64,000 nucleotides of DNA from Heterocephalus glaber (taxonomy: Eukaryota; Chordata; Mammalia; Rodentia; Bathyergidae): contig NW_004624805.1 in NCBI RefSeq assembly GCF_000247695.1, forward strand, positions 3,364,967 through 3,428,966, read 5' to 3'. The translations under genes were made by a program, and so were the position numbers. The notes below the pieces were generated by a model. That model ran no database searches and had not been told where the DNA came from. It saw nothing but the letters and a program-made list of their open reading frames with translations. Shown one piece after another: positions 48,546-60,600 of this stretch; position 1 is the first letter of the stretch; every line of letters starts with the position of its first letter.

Positions 48546-48818
48546 GTTTAAACACAGTCTGGGATGATGCCACTAATGCTGCTACAGCCAAGGCAGGCAG
48601 TGAGCTGCCTCATCCTCACGCGGGGACACTGCTGTAACTTAAGGGCCAGAAACTTCACCTTGGCTGGCAGTGGGGCTGCTCCCCTGTCACACAGGGACAG
48701 CTCAGAGAATCTGAGAACTGGAACAAGTATTGTATTTCCAACAGTCCTCACCCCACTCCCACCCCCAGGTGCCCAGTGAAGACCCCAAGTTTCCTTCTCT
48801 TTTAGAACGTTTTCTCAG

Positions 48819-48993
48819 CTGGGTGTGGTGGCACACACCTTTCATCCCAGCACGTGGGGAGGCTGAGGAAGAAGGGTTGCAATTTTGAGCCCAGCCTGAG
48901 GGACTTAGCAAGGCCATGTCTCAAAACAGAAAAGGGATGGGTATGTAGCTCAGTGAAGGCCCTGGGTTCAATTCTCAGTACTACAAAAAAAAA
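48819..48993 (+). mobile_element. B1-dID dimeric SINE
   Basis: 'agctgggtgtggtggcacacacctttcatcccagcacgtggggaggctgaggaag...caaggccatgtctcaaaa', then 'gggatgggtatgtagctcagtgaaggccctgggttcaattctcagtactac' and an A-tail. Confidence 0.93.
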
Positions 48994-50619
48994 GGTGGTG
49001 GTGACCCCTCCACTCTTGTCTTGCCTGCCCCCCACCCCAAGGATCCATGCCCTGACGAGTTGCATGAATGTAGCTAGGATTATTCCATCACTGCCCTGAA
49101 ACGAATTCTAGGAGGGGATCCAGCCAGCGCACTGAATCATGAGCTAATCGTATCTCCTTCCTACCTCTGGTGTTTCCATGACTCTCTGCCTCTTTCCTGA
49201 GACTGTCTGGACTCTGGCTCTAAGATGTGGTTGAAGGCTGCTCACAGCTGGCTGTCTCCCCAGCCAAGGGGAGGTCCGACTTTCCATTCCCTGCTGGGTG
49301 GGTGCATCCTGTCCCCATATCTAGGCCTCCCTACACACCCAGACTCACTGAACAACTTCGTATCTGAGGACTGAGCAGTTCATGAACTATTTCAAGGTTT
49401 CAATGTAAGTTTCATGGTTTGAATTCAGATAGTATTCTTGATAGTTCTCATTTTGTAATGTCTCCAGGACATGTTTGTCTTCCAAGAAACAAACGTGTAA
49501 CTGCATCAAACAGTACAGCTTTCATTAGGAACACTGGGATTCTAAAAATGCAGTGGTGGTCTGATGTTGTCACTCTGTATTTAGGGAGAGTGTGATCCAT
49601 CATAAACTATGAAAACTCCTTCAGAAAATTCTGAACACTTTTCCTCAAGTTTACAAAACTCTGCAAAAATAAGAGAAGACTGAGTTCTACCTTTTTGCAT
49701 TAACTCAACCACACCATGTCTATGAACATTTGCTTTTAAAACAAGGCATTAAAAAGGATGACCTAAGGCCCATTAGCTTATCAAGTAGAATTTAGCTGTT
49801 CCTCTGGTGGGAAACTTCTTTTAGCACAGAAAATGTTTGGATAGTGTCTGGGCCAAGGCTCAGCCAACAGGGACAGCCTTGCGCATGGTGCTTCCACCCA
49901 AAGCAGTGACTTCAGTAGTGAGTGAGCAAATGCCGCCTCTCAGAAAGCGATTTTGCAGCCAGGACAGCCAGAAACTTCAAATGGCAACTTTTCTGACTGA
50001 AGGTAATTTCCCAGGAATTTAAAAGACATCATTTACTTCTGACTTTCAAAGAGAACATGGCTTGAAAGGCACAGCTGTATCCAAAATTGATCAGCCAGCA
50101 ACAATCCTCTGAAGTGACTCGAGAGTGAGAGAAAATAGTTGAGACACCTACACATGTGCACTAAACCACCTAGTTCACTTTCCAGGTTGTACATTTTCTG
50201 ACCCCAAAGACTATCTGAAAATAAGTTTTTACCAAGTGAGTGAATTTCTTTATTAACTGAAGTATTAAAAGTTTGTCTTATTATTTTGATATGGAATACT
50301 ATGTCTATAAGACTTGGCAACAACTAATCTTCAAGGCGGTGTGCATTTAAGGAAACAGCAAAATTACAAAAAAAATCTAAGTGTTAAAAACGTGGATTTT
50401 AAATTATGGTAAATTACAATGTTATTAAAAGACTGCCTTGCAGCATATTCAAATAAACCAGAGAATTTAATAAATATCACCATTTACCATCTAACTTGAT
50501 GCTATGGCTGGACTGAAATGGAACTGCCAGCTGGATGTAAGCAGAGAATATCTGAATGAAAGGACACACACATTTTTACTGAAAAGTGTATTTGAAGAAT
50601 AATCTATATTCCTCTACAT
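48994..50619. other. Sequence downstream of ZNF438
   Basis: A/T-rich, no recognised repeat. Could include a longer ZNF438 3' UTR, given an AATAAA on minus near 50250. Confidence 0.45.
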
Positions 50620-50904
50620 TTCAATCTCCAACTTTGATCTTTTTATTTATTCTGAAATAAAGTCTAAGATATTAAGAGTCAGTACATAGCACTTTAAAAT
50701 AAGAGTGCATATGGTTAGAAAAATATGCATCCAGGGCATATATTTTATCTTATAAGAAAATAAAACTAAGTACAAAATTACTTTTGCTCATTAATGTTCA
50801 CCTCAACTTATCTGGGTCATATAATGAAGTACTGCCGTAAAACGCAAAGCTTTGAAAGAAAGGTGCCAGCAAAACTCTCTTTGACCCCAGTCTGCCTCAG
50901 AGCT
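50620..50904 (-). terminator. ZNF438: ZNF438 3' UTR and tandem poly(A) signal
   Basis: Reading the minus strand past the TGA stop, two overlapping AATAAA hexamers (TTTATT on plus at 50642-50647 and 50646-50651) occur about 255-260 bp downstream. The sequence beyond is A/T-rich with a modest T/GT-rich stretch. This is the closest strong cleavage signal, so a 3' UTR of about 280 bp is inferred. Another AATAAA near 50250 could give a longer form. No transcript evidence is available. Confidence 0.55.
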
Positions 50905-51520
50905 TCACTTGCCAGTTGCCCTGGAAATCTCTACCACCCCTTGGTTTGAGAGTGCACTCAGAACAGCCCAAAGTCTGGAGGGGTCCTCACAGTTATGCCG
51001 GCGCTCCCAGTGGAGGAGGAGCTCCTCCTTCTTCCCCAGGGTCTGGGCACACAGGAGGCAGCTGAAGCCTGAATGAGACCAGAGGAAAACAGTGCTGTGG
51101 CTGGGACTCTCTGGGCCCTGGGGAGCTTCCCTCAGCTCTGTTGTTCCCAGTCGGCCTCCTGCATTTTCCTGAAGTGTTTCCGAACCGTTCTCACCGTGAG
51201 GGCAGAGCTGTCTTTTCCTCTTAGGAAGTGCACGAGAGTCGTCCTCAGAGTCACAAGGCTTCACCTGCTTTGTTCGCTCTGGATGCTGCTCCCAGTCAGG
51301 AGCAGTGTGTTTGGCCAGCGCTTCCTGAGCCCCTCTGTGGCCTGGTAAGATCCCCTCTTGCAGCCTGCCCTGAATTTCCTCTCCATGAGCATAAAGTAAA
51401 TGAAACTTGATTTCAGCGAAAGACTGAGCAGTGATCTGACAACGGCCACACTTGATTTGCAATTTGACTCCATCTACCTGGTTTAGAAGGAAATCTTCTT
51501 CCAAGCTTGACTTGTTTTCC
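50905..51520 (-). CDS. ZNF438: ZNF438, terminal coding exon
   Basis: Seen: the acceptor is a T-rich tract ending TTTTCAG (AG at 51522-51521). The first exon base completes the Arg codon split from the previous exon, and the frame then runs 204 codons to a TGA at 50907-50905. It encodes two further zinc-binding motifs: C-X2-C-X12-H-X4-H at 51450-51385, and another of the same spacing near the C-terminus at 51060-50995. An acidic and Ser-rich linker containing a small basic patch (KRKRQ) lies between them. Known: the human protein has the same two C-terminal fingers, with the FLLNQ and KLQIKCGRCQITAQSFAEIKF blocks, so orthology is secure. The open frame extends upstream of 51520 only as translated intron. 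No frameshift or premature stop. The last few residues differ from human, as expected between orders. Confidence 0.96.
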
Positions 51521-52726
51521 CTGAAAAGGAAAAAATAGTCTACATAAGATTTCATGGAAAAACACAATTGGGGCTTTTTCTTCAGCTCTCAGCCTTCAGG
51601 AATCTAAGCCCCACGCCTCTGAGAAGTACAAAACATGACGAGTACACAGAGCCTGGGAAGGACTTCATAGAGGTCATGGTGGAGATCTGCCATCACTCCT
51701 GCTGGGGGCCACATGCTTCTCAAGCAACCAGGGTCCCCCTAGAAAGTCTGTCCCTCCCCAGGAGAGCCACCTCCTCTCTGGTCACCACAGACAGGTGCAG
51801 TCAACGTGGAAGCGTCAGGCAACACTACATGAGCCACTGCAGGACCACCTGGTAAGTAAGTCGGAGGTGACTGTCCCCGCCACCCACTGGGCCCTCCCTA
51901 ACCCTGAACACCCCGAATGCAAGTTTTGACATTTTATTTAAACATCACAATCTAACTATAGGAAAAGAAGTAGGAAGGGGGATTTCCTTGTACAATGAGG
52001 AAAAAAACAGAAATGAGAAAGGTAACAGAAGTGCCTAAAGGTAAGAACAAACAGGATAGGTACCTCGTATTTTTATTGAGTATGACAGAGTCAGCCAAAA
52101 TCGAATAGAAAATATTTTGAGCAATTGGGAAAATAAGAAACAAGGAGTAGAGAATCTGATCTCAGGTGCCGAGGGAATCTCCCTCGTGTGGGAAGGGAAT
52201 ACACACAGGCCACACTGAGGGCACTGCTGCTCAAATGCCGCATTACAGCCGGGCTTCCAAATCATGAAGCTTATTTGTTTACAATGCTAGACAGCAGGAC
52301 CTTTCTCAGGGAAAAGTCCATCTAGCCTGACGGGAAGAGTAGGCCCATGCAGAGCAGGTTAGTTTCAGGCATCTGAGGTATGTTCAGCACACAGGTTCAC
52401 CTGTGGTACAGAGCAGAGGAGGCTGTTTAGATAAATTCTACAGGCATGAATTTGGGGGAAATTACTTGTAAAGAATACATGAAATATATACAATAATTTC
52501 CTATTTTATTTTCAGATGTAAAAGTAATCTTCTCTCACTGAACTGTCCCCAGGACACCTCCAACTGGCATTTATGCCGACTCACACAAGCTAGAGTAATT
52601 AAGATAATGTCTCACCAAAAACCGGAGAGAAATGAGATCATTCTTCACAGTACTGAGGGGAATCAAGTCTTCTCTCTGGTGTGAAAGTTTACCCTCTTGC
52701 CAGGCCGCCAGCCTGTCTGTACTCAC
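51521..52726 (-). other. ZNF438: ZNF438 last intron
   Basis: A 1,206-bp intron in phase 2, with GTGAGT donor and TTTTCAG acceptor on the minus strand. I see no recognisable repeat or RNA gene in it. Short open frames here are chance. Confidence 0.9.
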
Positions 52727-54530
52727 CGCTCCAGCCCCTGTGGCTCCTGCTCCGTGCTGTCTCGGTCTCTGCTCTTTGGCATGGCCCCTGGCTGTGGTGC
52801 ACTCGGGGTGGGCTCTGTGCTGATCACAACCCTGTGCACTTCCTTCAGGTGGCCAAAGTAGACTCGCACGTGGCCAAACACTTTTGCACAGAACTCACAG
52901 CACACAAGCTTCTTCAGACGGCTCTCGGCATGATGGAGCTTCATGTGTGCGCTCAGGCTGCCCGAGCGTACGTAGGCCTTGCGACAGACGCAACAGCTGT
53001 ATGGGCGTCGGTTGGTGTGTGTGTTCATGTGGTCTCGAAGGTGCTGTTTGAACTGGAAGTGATGGTTACAGACCTGGCATCTGTGCGAAGGTTTCTTGAT
53101 GCCACAGAAACCATTTCTGAACACAGAGCTGGGCTTGGGGGAAGGGCTGTCGTTCTGCTTACAGCTGAGACATTTGGAAGCAACTGCATTATGTAGCAAG
53201 ATGTCCTGCCCTAAGCTGCTGGGGGTCTGGGATTGTAGGGTGGCTGCAGAAGCCAGGGGAGGCAAAGCAGACATGACAGTTACAGGTTTGGGCATAATGT
53301 TACGATATTTTTTCAAAGCCCCAGGTTTTTGGTCTTTGGATTCTTGGAGATTGTTTTTTGCTCTTTCTTTACCATCCCTACTTTTATTAATAACGCACTT
53401 TCTCCTTTTCCCCTGAAATGCCAAAATTTCATCTGGTACCTTTCGTTTTCTTCCTCTTCTCTTTGCTGCCCCAATGTTCAGTTTTGTTTTCTGGTTGAAA
53501 TCTGGTTTGGCGACTGGACAAAAAGCACTTCCACAAAGACTCTGCTTTGGCACTGGTGGAACAGGGGTCTTGCTGGCCATTCTGAGGGCTGCATTAAAGC
53601 TTTCTATGAGGGAAGATCTCTTATCACAGTCTGCTGTGTACCCAGTTAAAGAAAAATCTGCAGTGATAGCATCTGGTTCAGTTTTGTAAACTTCACTGGT
53701 CTGCACTCTTGTGTAGGGCAAGATCGCCAGTTTACCTCTGGGAACTGACGAGATCAACTGAACTGCACTGCTGGTGCATATGGCTGGTGATAAACTGGCT
53801 GTGGCTTTTGCACAGTCCGTTTGTTCTTTAAGTTTCCCTCTGGCAGCAGCAGAAGGTTCGCTGGGCACTTTCTTGCTTGTATGGTTTGCTCTCCCTGAAC
53901 TATCTGAGAGAGTCTGCCTGGCAGAGGGCCCCACCGGTGTGGGCAGGGCTGACGAGGCAGGAGGGTTCGGATTGCTGCAGCTGGTGGTCACTGGTGGTAT
54001 CAAGTCTCCACGGCCACTGGCCCCCGCTAGGGCGTGGCCTGGGGATGGCATCTGCTTGCATGGACTGGGTTTCTGTGGGAGTCCGGGATGGGCGGGTGGG
54101 GAAGAGGACATCTGGGTGTAGGTGGGAGGTGTGCTACAGCCATTTTCAGTAGAGCTCAGCTCTGGCTTCTTTCTTGGTCTTTTGTTACTTCTTAGGGGCT
54201 GGTATCGAGGAATAGGCAATTTAAGGTTCTCAGGCATTTGGGGTTTCTGAATTGGCTGAGCTGAGGCAACAGGTGGCAAAGCAACAAGAGAAAAAGTCCC
54301 CTCCTGGCCAGCAACCTGCATCAGTGCGTAGTTCTGGGTGGGCATCCCCAGTGGTTTGGGGCTCATGGAGGGCCTCAGAGCCCCCTGATCAGAAAGTGAT
54401 GGTGACTGGCATGGCAGCACTCTGGAGGTTAAGACTCTGGGTGCAAATTTTGGTGCAATGGTCCTAAATTGACTCTTACTCTGCAAACTCTTCCCACTCT
54501 GTCCTGTTCCTGGAGGGATGTTTGTGTCAC
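52727..54530 (-). CDS. ZNF438: ZNF438, penultimate coding exon (C2H2 zinc-finger protein)
   Basis: Seen: a minus-strand open frame of 1,804 bp, bounded by an acceptor (pyrimidine-rich tract ending CAG, AG at 54532-54531) and a donor GTGAGT (52726-52721). The exon opens with two bases completing a Gly codon and ends two bases into an Arg codon. The translation is a long Ser/Pro-rich, low-complexity N-terminal region. A strongly basic, NLS-like cluster (KRRGRKRK) follows at about 53463-53437. Three C2H2 fingers come next: C-X2-C-X12-H-X3-H at 53079-53017, a second at 52995-52933, and a third with H-X4-H spacing at 52899-52834. Known: this arrangement and several blocks (the NYALMQVAGQEGTFSLVALP block, the VPDEILAFQGKRRK block) match human ZNF438, a nuclear C2H2 protein reported as a transcriptional repressor. 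Inferred: no in-frame ATG near the exon start fits the family, so the N-terminal 12-16 residues lie in an exon beyond the window. Spliced to the next exon it gives about 806 residues, against about 828 in human. Reading frame intact. Confidence 0.96.
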
Positions 54531-56466
54531 CTGCAATGACAACACAATATAAAAAGTTACTGCAGTGTACCTGTCCTGGTATGGACAGTTAAGTTTCTCA
54601 TTTATTCTGCCTACAGCAGATACCTTGACTTGCCCTCTGCCCTTCTGAGCAAATGCCTAAGTCTTGAAGACCCAGGTGGAAGGTCAGTTCCCACCAGGTT
54701 TCCCCAAAGATGATTCTCTTCCTCTCTGGTTCCTAGCCTCTGTCATACCATTGACCACTGTCCATCACAATTCATGTGCTTAGGCATGTGTCTGCTACTA
54801 CACATATAGCTCCAGAGAGCTGGGACTCTGACTTCTCACCCTTGCATTTACCCAGTAAATGCATTCACTTCTCCATTCACCCAGTTCTTCCCTACCTTCA
54901 GGAGCCAGGGCAACTCTGGCTCCTTTCCCGATCTCAGGAGCTGTGATGTCTCCCCTCTGGTATACTGTGCTGTATATTCAATTTATGTTATACACATCTC
55001 TGCTTTCCCTGTTACATATGAGCTTTACGAGGATGAAATCTATATTTAATTCATCTTGCTATTACCCTCTGTATTTCTGGTATGGAGCAAACTTTTTCTG
55101 TATCCAATTCATTTTTCACTCTACTTCAGGATATACCATTTGACCCACTGGCAATGCAATTTGTTTTACACTGTGGATAAATTCCAGGCTGAATGCTAGC
55201 TTTGTTGCTGTTTTCCCATGTGACTTGTAAATTTCTTCTCACACCTTTCAAACTGTTTATGTGTGCTTTGCAATTAAATCACCAGTATTAAAAAAGCTGA
55301 TGTGACACCTTTAAAAAGGTTGAACAAAACCAAAAAGATAACAAAATAATAGGTAAAGATATAGAGACTAAATAAAAAAAATACATGAATCTCCAAAAAG
55401 TACCTTCTAGGATACTAACAGGAACAATTTAAACTGATAGAATAACATTTTATTCTCCCCAGATTTATTAGCTTGACCAAGGACCAATTACTACAATCTT
55501 AAGAGAACAATTAAGGAAACATTTTGGTGCCCTGCTCCTAAGGACTGAATCATCTATTTTATTCCCTGTGGTCTCAAGGTCACAAGGCCTGGCTGCAGAA
55601 AAGTTTCTCATTTCTAAGTACCTCATATTAATCAACCTTCACTCCAACTGACATTTACTCGGCACCTATGCTATTCTAGGAATTGTCTATTGCAAGCCTG
55701 CAATTCTTTTTCTGAAACTTGTCGGGCCACATGTATTTCAGAATTCACACATTAAGATTTCAGAGAAGCAATAAGATGTATATATCAAATGTTACCTAAC
55801 ACCCAGCACAATCTGCAGGGCACTCATAATTAAACCTGTTGCCACTTCTGTAGCAATATATGGGCCTTTTCACAACAAATGAGGCAAATGAAGAGCTTTA
55901 AATTGTCTTATTCCATTTTAGGTTTCTGCCTCTGAAAGAGGTTGGTACCCAACTTCTGATGAATTTTCTGTTTTCAGAGCTTTCTAGATCTTGGGGCTGA
56001 GCACAAAGAACTACCTGTTTGGGGGTTTTTAGGAATATAAAAGTAGGTAGCTGACAATCTAGGGAATTAGGTAATTAAATTTCAAAATCGACCTTGATTT
56101 GAATGTGTAAGTTAATGAATTAATAATTTTATCTGGAAGCTATATGTTTTAGCAAAACTGACATGCTCCAAAAATATCAGTAGCATCATAGGAATAAGTT
56201 GAAAAGTATTTTGACCAACTTATTTTGAGAAATTGATCGGTGTTTGGTGAAGGAAAAGAATGCTATGGAATATTTTACATGATAACTTGCATTAAATAAG
56301 TAGAAAGACTAGTGGCACAGTCTGGGAAAATCAGACAAGGATAATTATGTCCATTTGTTATTTTCTTCCTTAGTTTTGTTACCATGAGGCTCACAGGTAA
56401 AGTGAATGGTCAATCATTCCATAACAATCACCTAAATGGATTGCTATCTTTGCTTTTTCCTCATAT
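54531..56466 (-). other. ZNF438 intron, mostly unique sequence
   Basis: Intron upstream of the large exon. A/T-rich and largely non-repetitive. Around 55010-55110 and 55640-55690 there are weak LINE-2-like words (a tract resembling 'gagctttacgagg...tttctggtatggagca'), too degraded to delimit. The first ZNF438 coding exon was searched for in 54531-64000 and not found. Confidence 0.6.
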
Positions 56467-56555
56467 ATAATTTTTTTTTTGATACTGGGCATCGAACTCG
56501 GGACCTTGTGCTTGCGAGGCAGGCACTGGAACCACTGAGTTAAATCCCCAGCCCT
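56467..56555 (-). mobile_element. tRNA-derived ID-type SINE
   Basis: On the minus strand it reads 'ggctggggatttaactcagtgg' then 'cctgcctcgcaagcacaagg' and 'gagttcgatgcccagtatc', followed by an A-run (T-run on plus at its start). It carries RNA polymerase III box A and box B and belongs to the same variant as the copies at 21166, 22182 and 43022. It sits in the ZNF438 intron, sense with the gene. Confidence 0.9.
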
Positions 56556-56949
56556 ATTATTTAAATTTTTAAAGTTCTATTTTTACAACTTTTCATATTA
56601 GTCTCACCTCATTTTTTGGAAGAAGTACTGAAGTAAACTGTAATTACACATATTAAATCAGGATGGAGAGAATTTTCCAGAAAGCCTAACATTATTGATA
56701 GCTTCTGGTTACCTAGAGACAGGCTTGTTAAATAATTACATCAACAATAATAATGGTCTTGCAACCCACACAGATGGAAGATCCAGGGTGAGGAAGGGAC
56801 AGAAAATGTGTCATTCATACCCAGTTCTTAACTGATTAAGCAGGAAGCATCTATAGCCAGAAGATCTAGAAGAAAGGCTGTTTGGTCCCAGAAAGGCACA
56901 GAGCCTCTTAGACATGTGACAATTAGCTCCTTGGCACAAAGCACTCCAC

Positions 56950-57300
56950 CATTCCAGCCTGCTCACAAATGGGTGTCCAGTGCCTCTTTACCTCAGTGTA
57001 AAGGCTGAAGTCCTTGCAACGGCCTAAAAGCCTCATGCTACTGGGCTCCTGGAGCCTGACTCGTTCAACCTGCTCACTCCCTTCCAGCCACAGAGGCCTT
57101 TTTGCTCTTCCTTAAATGTGCCACACAGGCACCTACCTCTTCAGTGCCTTTATACTTGCTCTTCCCACTGCCCCAAACGCTCTTGCCTGGATAAATTCCT
57201 CGTTTCTGCTCCACCTTTCCTTCAAGGTTTTACTCAAATGGCCTCTTCCTAGAGAGCTGTGCTCTGACCACTTTATTTAACACTTCCCTACCATTCTGAG
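56950..57300. mobile_element. LINE-2 fragment
   Basis: The order of words matches the familiar L2 block: 'gtccttgcaacggcctaaaagcc', 'ctccagccacagaggcctttttgctcttcc', 'tttatacttgctcttccc', 'aacgctcttgcctgg', 'caaggttttactcaaatg', 'agagagctgtgctctgacc'. This is an ancient mammal-wide fossil without coding capacity. Confidence 0.75.
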
Positions 57301-57310
57301 CTTCTGCTCT

Positions 57311-57450
57311 GGTTGATGTGGTCTGTCACCCATGGGTCCATGTGTTGGAAGTCTGCTTCCTATGGTAAGTGATAGATGGAAGGCCAGGGAGTCCCTAAGA
57401 GGTGGGGCCTAGTGGGAGGTCCTTGGGTCAGGGGTGCCCAGCCTCAGAAG
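57311..57450 (+). mobile_element. MaLR-type LTR, 5' part only
   Basis: Starts 'tgatgtggtctgt...gggtccatgtgttggaag' and continues with 'taagaggtggggcctagtgggaggtccttgggtca', the hallmark 5' half of MaLR LTRs. The promoter-distal half with the poly(A) region is missing. Confidence 0.7.
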
Positions 57451-57662
57451 GGACTCAAGATAGTTTTGCTGGGAAACTGAAAGAAGTCTGTGTCTTCAGG
57501 GTCTACAAGAGTGTCCAGAATGTGGTAGGGATGAGTAACTATCTGTTGAATTTCTTAAGTGACAATGAAGTGACCAATGACAGAAATAAAGAATTTACAA
57601 ATTGAATTTACAATTTCCAGAAAATGCAAAAGCAAAAGAGATAATTTTAAAATGACTTAAGG

Positions 57663-57674
57663 TTTCAAAATTTT
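57663..57674 (+). repeat. Candidate L1 target-site duplication, 5' copy
   Basis: The 12-bp word tttcaaaatttt is found immediately 5' of the L1 and again at 61238-61249 just after its A-rich tail. The A/T-rich composition means chance is possible, but its position on both sides is what target-primed insertion predicts. Confidence 0.5.
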
Positions 57675-60600
57675 CTGACACTGGAATATAGCAGCTCGAG
57701 GAGTAGAAGGAGGGAAGTGGGTCCCTGGGACCCAAAAAAGATCTGAGGTGAGAATTGAAGCCTACAGTGAGACTAAAGAGAAAGACTTTAATGAAGAGGA
57801 GGGAGGTACCAAGCAGTGCTCTCTCCCAGAGCTGAACTCGCCAAGAGGGAAGGGCAGGCAAATCTGCAGACACAGTGACTACTGACGACCCCAGAGGCCT
57901 CCATGGAGAAACACACCAGAGGAACAACTGAACTGAGTGGCTGGTGAGTTCTCCAGGTTCAGTCCTCACCCAGGAGAGGGTGATTGGCTGGTAGCCATCT
58001 TGGGACCTACTGAGCTGGGAACTCAGAACAGCTGTGGGTGGAATCCATCCAGTGGCTCCTGGTGCCTCAGAGTCAGGGAGCAGAGTTCAAGCCAGCAGGA
58101 GACACACAGACTGTTGTAGACTCAAGGAATCCAGTTCCAGCCTCATAGCCAGAAACCGGCCTGAACTTCAAAGGAACTAAAGGGGCAGGCTGGCTGGGAT
58201 TATCCACTACCCCTCCAAGAAGCTGCAGCTGGCTTTCGGGGATTAATCATCATGGCTCTGGACTCTGTTTGCTCACACTGCCTAACAGTGACAGCAAAGA
58301 CACACCTTGAATTGGACGTTTTGGGGTTTTTAAAAACGTTTTTCATTTTTCTTTTCCTTTTTCTTACCTTTCCCCCCTCTTTTCTAGATCTTGGTTTGTT
58401 TTGTTTAGTTTTTTCTTGGTTGTTTGAACAGTTTCTAGTTTTTTGTTGTTGTTGTTGGTCTGTTCTGTTCTTGTTTTCATGTTTTCATTTTCTCTTTCCC
58501 ACCTGTCTGCTTTACCAGTTTCCTAAAGTCTGTCCTCTAGCCATGCTTCTTGATCTCTTCCTCTTCTATTTCTGTTTTTTATTCCCTAACCCCTTTTAAA
58601 TCTTCTTTCCTAAAGGCAAAAATGCCATATTAAGGGCTACAATTTGTCATTTTTTAGGCTGTACTTGATTCTACTGTTATTGTTGATTGTACTGCTTTAG
58701 CCAAGGTGATGTAATTGTGCTAGTCAGTTGTTTTTCCTGGTATACCAAGACTGAGACTGCCTAAGTTCTTAAAAACACACAAAAAACAAAACCTATAGGC
58801 CAATGCCAAAGAACAGGCAGCTGGGCCAAGTAGACAGAAACTTCTCATCCCCAATGAATTGAAGTGGCAGGATCCTGGAACAGACTCAAACCCAAAAGCC
58901 AGCTATACCTGGAAGACACTTCTAAGAAGTAGTCATTTCCTAAGGATTCTGAATACTGGTAATAAAGCTACTCACCATAAGAATTTACAAGTGTCAACTC
59001 AGGAATCAAACTTTTAAAAATAGAAAATGAGAAGACACTTCAACAAGATGCAATCCCCACAGACTTTCAGCTCACAAAAGGCAAACCCTGGGGGCAATGA
59101 AGTGGAACAATCTGAAAGTCACCCATCTGGTCTCTGAGGTGGTAACAGCAGAAGTAACAAAGCAGATGAATATAGTTCAATATAGTTCTGGAAACACTAG
59201 CCAGAGCAATTAGACGAGAAGGAAATGAAAGGAATGAGGAATAAGGATAGGAAAGGAAGAAGTTAAATTATCATTATTTGCAGATGACATGATACTCTAC
59301 ATAGAAGACCTCAAAAACTCTACCAAAAGACTTTCAGATTTGATAACCAAATTCACTGACATAGCTGGATACAAAGTCAGCACTCAAAAGTCAATAGCTT
59401 TCCTGTACAGGAATAACAGACTCATGGAGAGAGAAATTAGAGAAACAATTCCTTTTCACAACAGCATCCAAAAAAAAAAAAGAAATACCTAGGAATCAAT
59501 CTAATGAAGGAAGTAAAAGACCTGTACATTGAAAACTACAGTACTCTGAAAATGGAGATTGAAGAGGATATCAGAAAATGGAAAGATACCCCTTGTTCTT
59601 GGATAGGAACAATATAGCGAAAATGGCCATACTTCTAAAATTGTTATACAGATTCAATGCAATCCCAATCAAAATCCCAACAGCATATCTCAGAATTAGA
59701 AAAACAATCCTAAGATTTATTTAGAACCAGAAGAGATCTAGAATAGCAACAAGCAATTCAGGGCAACAAAGGCAAAGCAGGGGGTATCACAATCCCTGAC
59801 TTTAAATTATATTACAAAACTACAGTGATAAAAATAGCATAGTACTGGCAAAAGAACAGACCTGAGGATCAATGGAACAGACTAGAGGATGCAAAAACAC
59901 CTCTTGACATATTCAGCCACCTTATCTTTGACAAAGGAGCCAAACACCCTCACTGGAAGAAAGACAGCCTCTAATAAATGGTGCTGGAAAAACAGGCTTT
60001 CCATGTGCCGAGGATTGAAACTAGACCTGTATCTTTCACCATGTACTAACCTAAAATGAAAATGGATCAAAGATCTAAATATTAAAACAGAAACACTAAA
60101 TCTGCTGGAAGAGAGAATACGTAAAACACTTGAGGACATAGGAGTAGGCAAAGACTTCACGAACAAAACCCAGACTACATGGGAAGTACTACAAAGAATC
60201 AACAACTGGGACCTCATCTTACTAAAAAGCTTTTTGCACAGCAAGAGAAACCACCAACAGAGTGAAAAGACAACCCATAGAGTGGGCAAAAATTTTTACC
60301 AGCTATTCCGATTAAGGACTATTATCTAGAATATCTAAAGAACTCAAAAAAATCAGACCCCCAATTTAAAGACCCAGTGCAAAAATGGGCATCTGAAATA
60401 AAAAGATACTTCTCAGATGAAAAATTAGAAATGGCAAATAAATATAGAAAAAGTGTTCAACATCACTGGTCATTCATGAAATGTAAATTAAAACAATGCT
60501 GAGATTTCACCTCACTCCAGAAAGAATGGCTGCTCTCAAGAAATCAACCATTAACAAATGCTGGTGGGCCTGTGGGGAAAAAGGAACCCTTCTCCACTCT

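Noticed and set aside
52632..54152. Several plus-strand open frames opposite ZNF438
   Set aside because: They are antisense shadows of the conserved ZNF438 exon.
54896..54960. Possible first coding exon of ZNF438 (donor-like CTGAAG|GTAGG on minus, frame-compatible with the large exon)
   Set aside because: No in-frame ATG nearby, the upstream residues do not resemble the family N-terminus, and the intron would be only about 360 bp. Probably chance.
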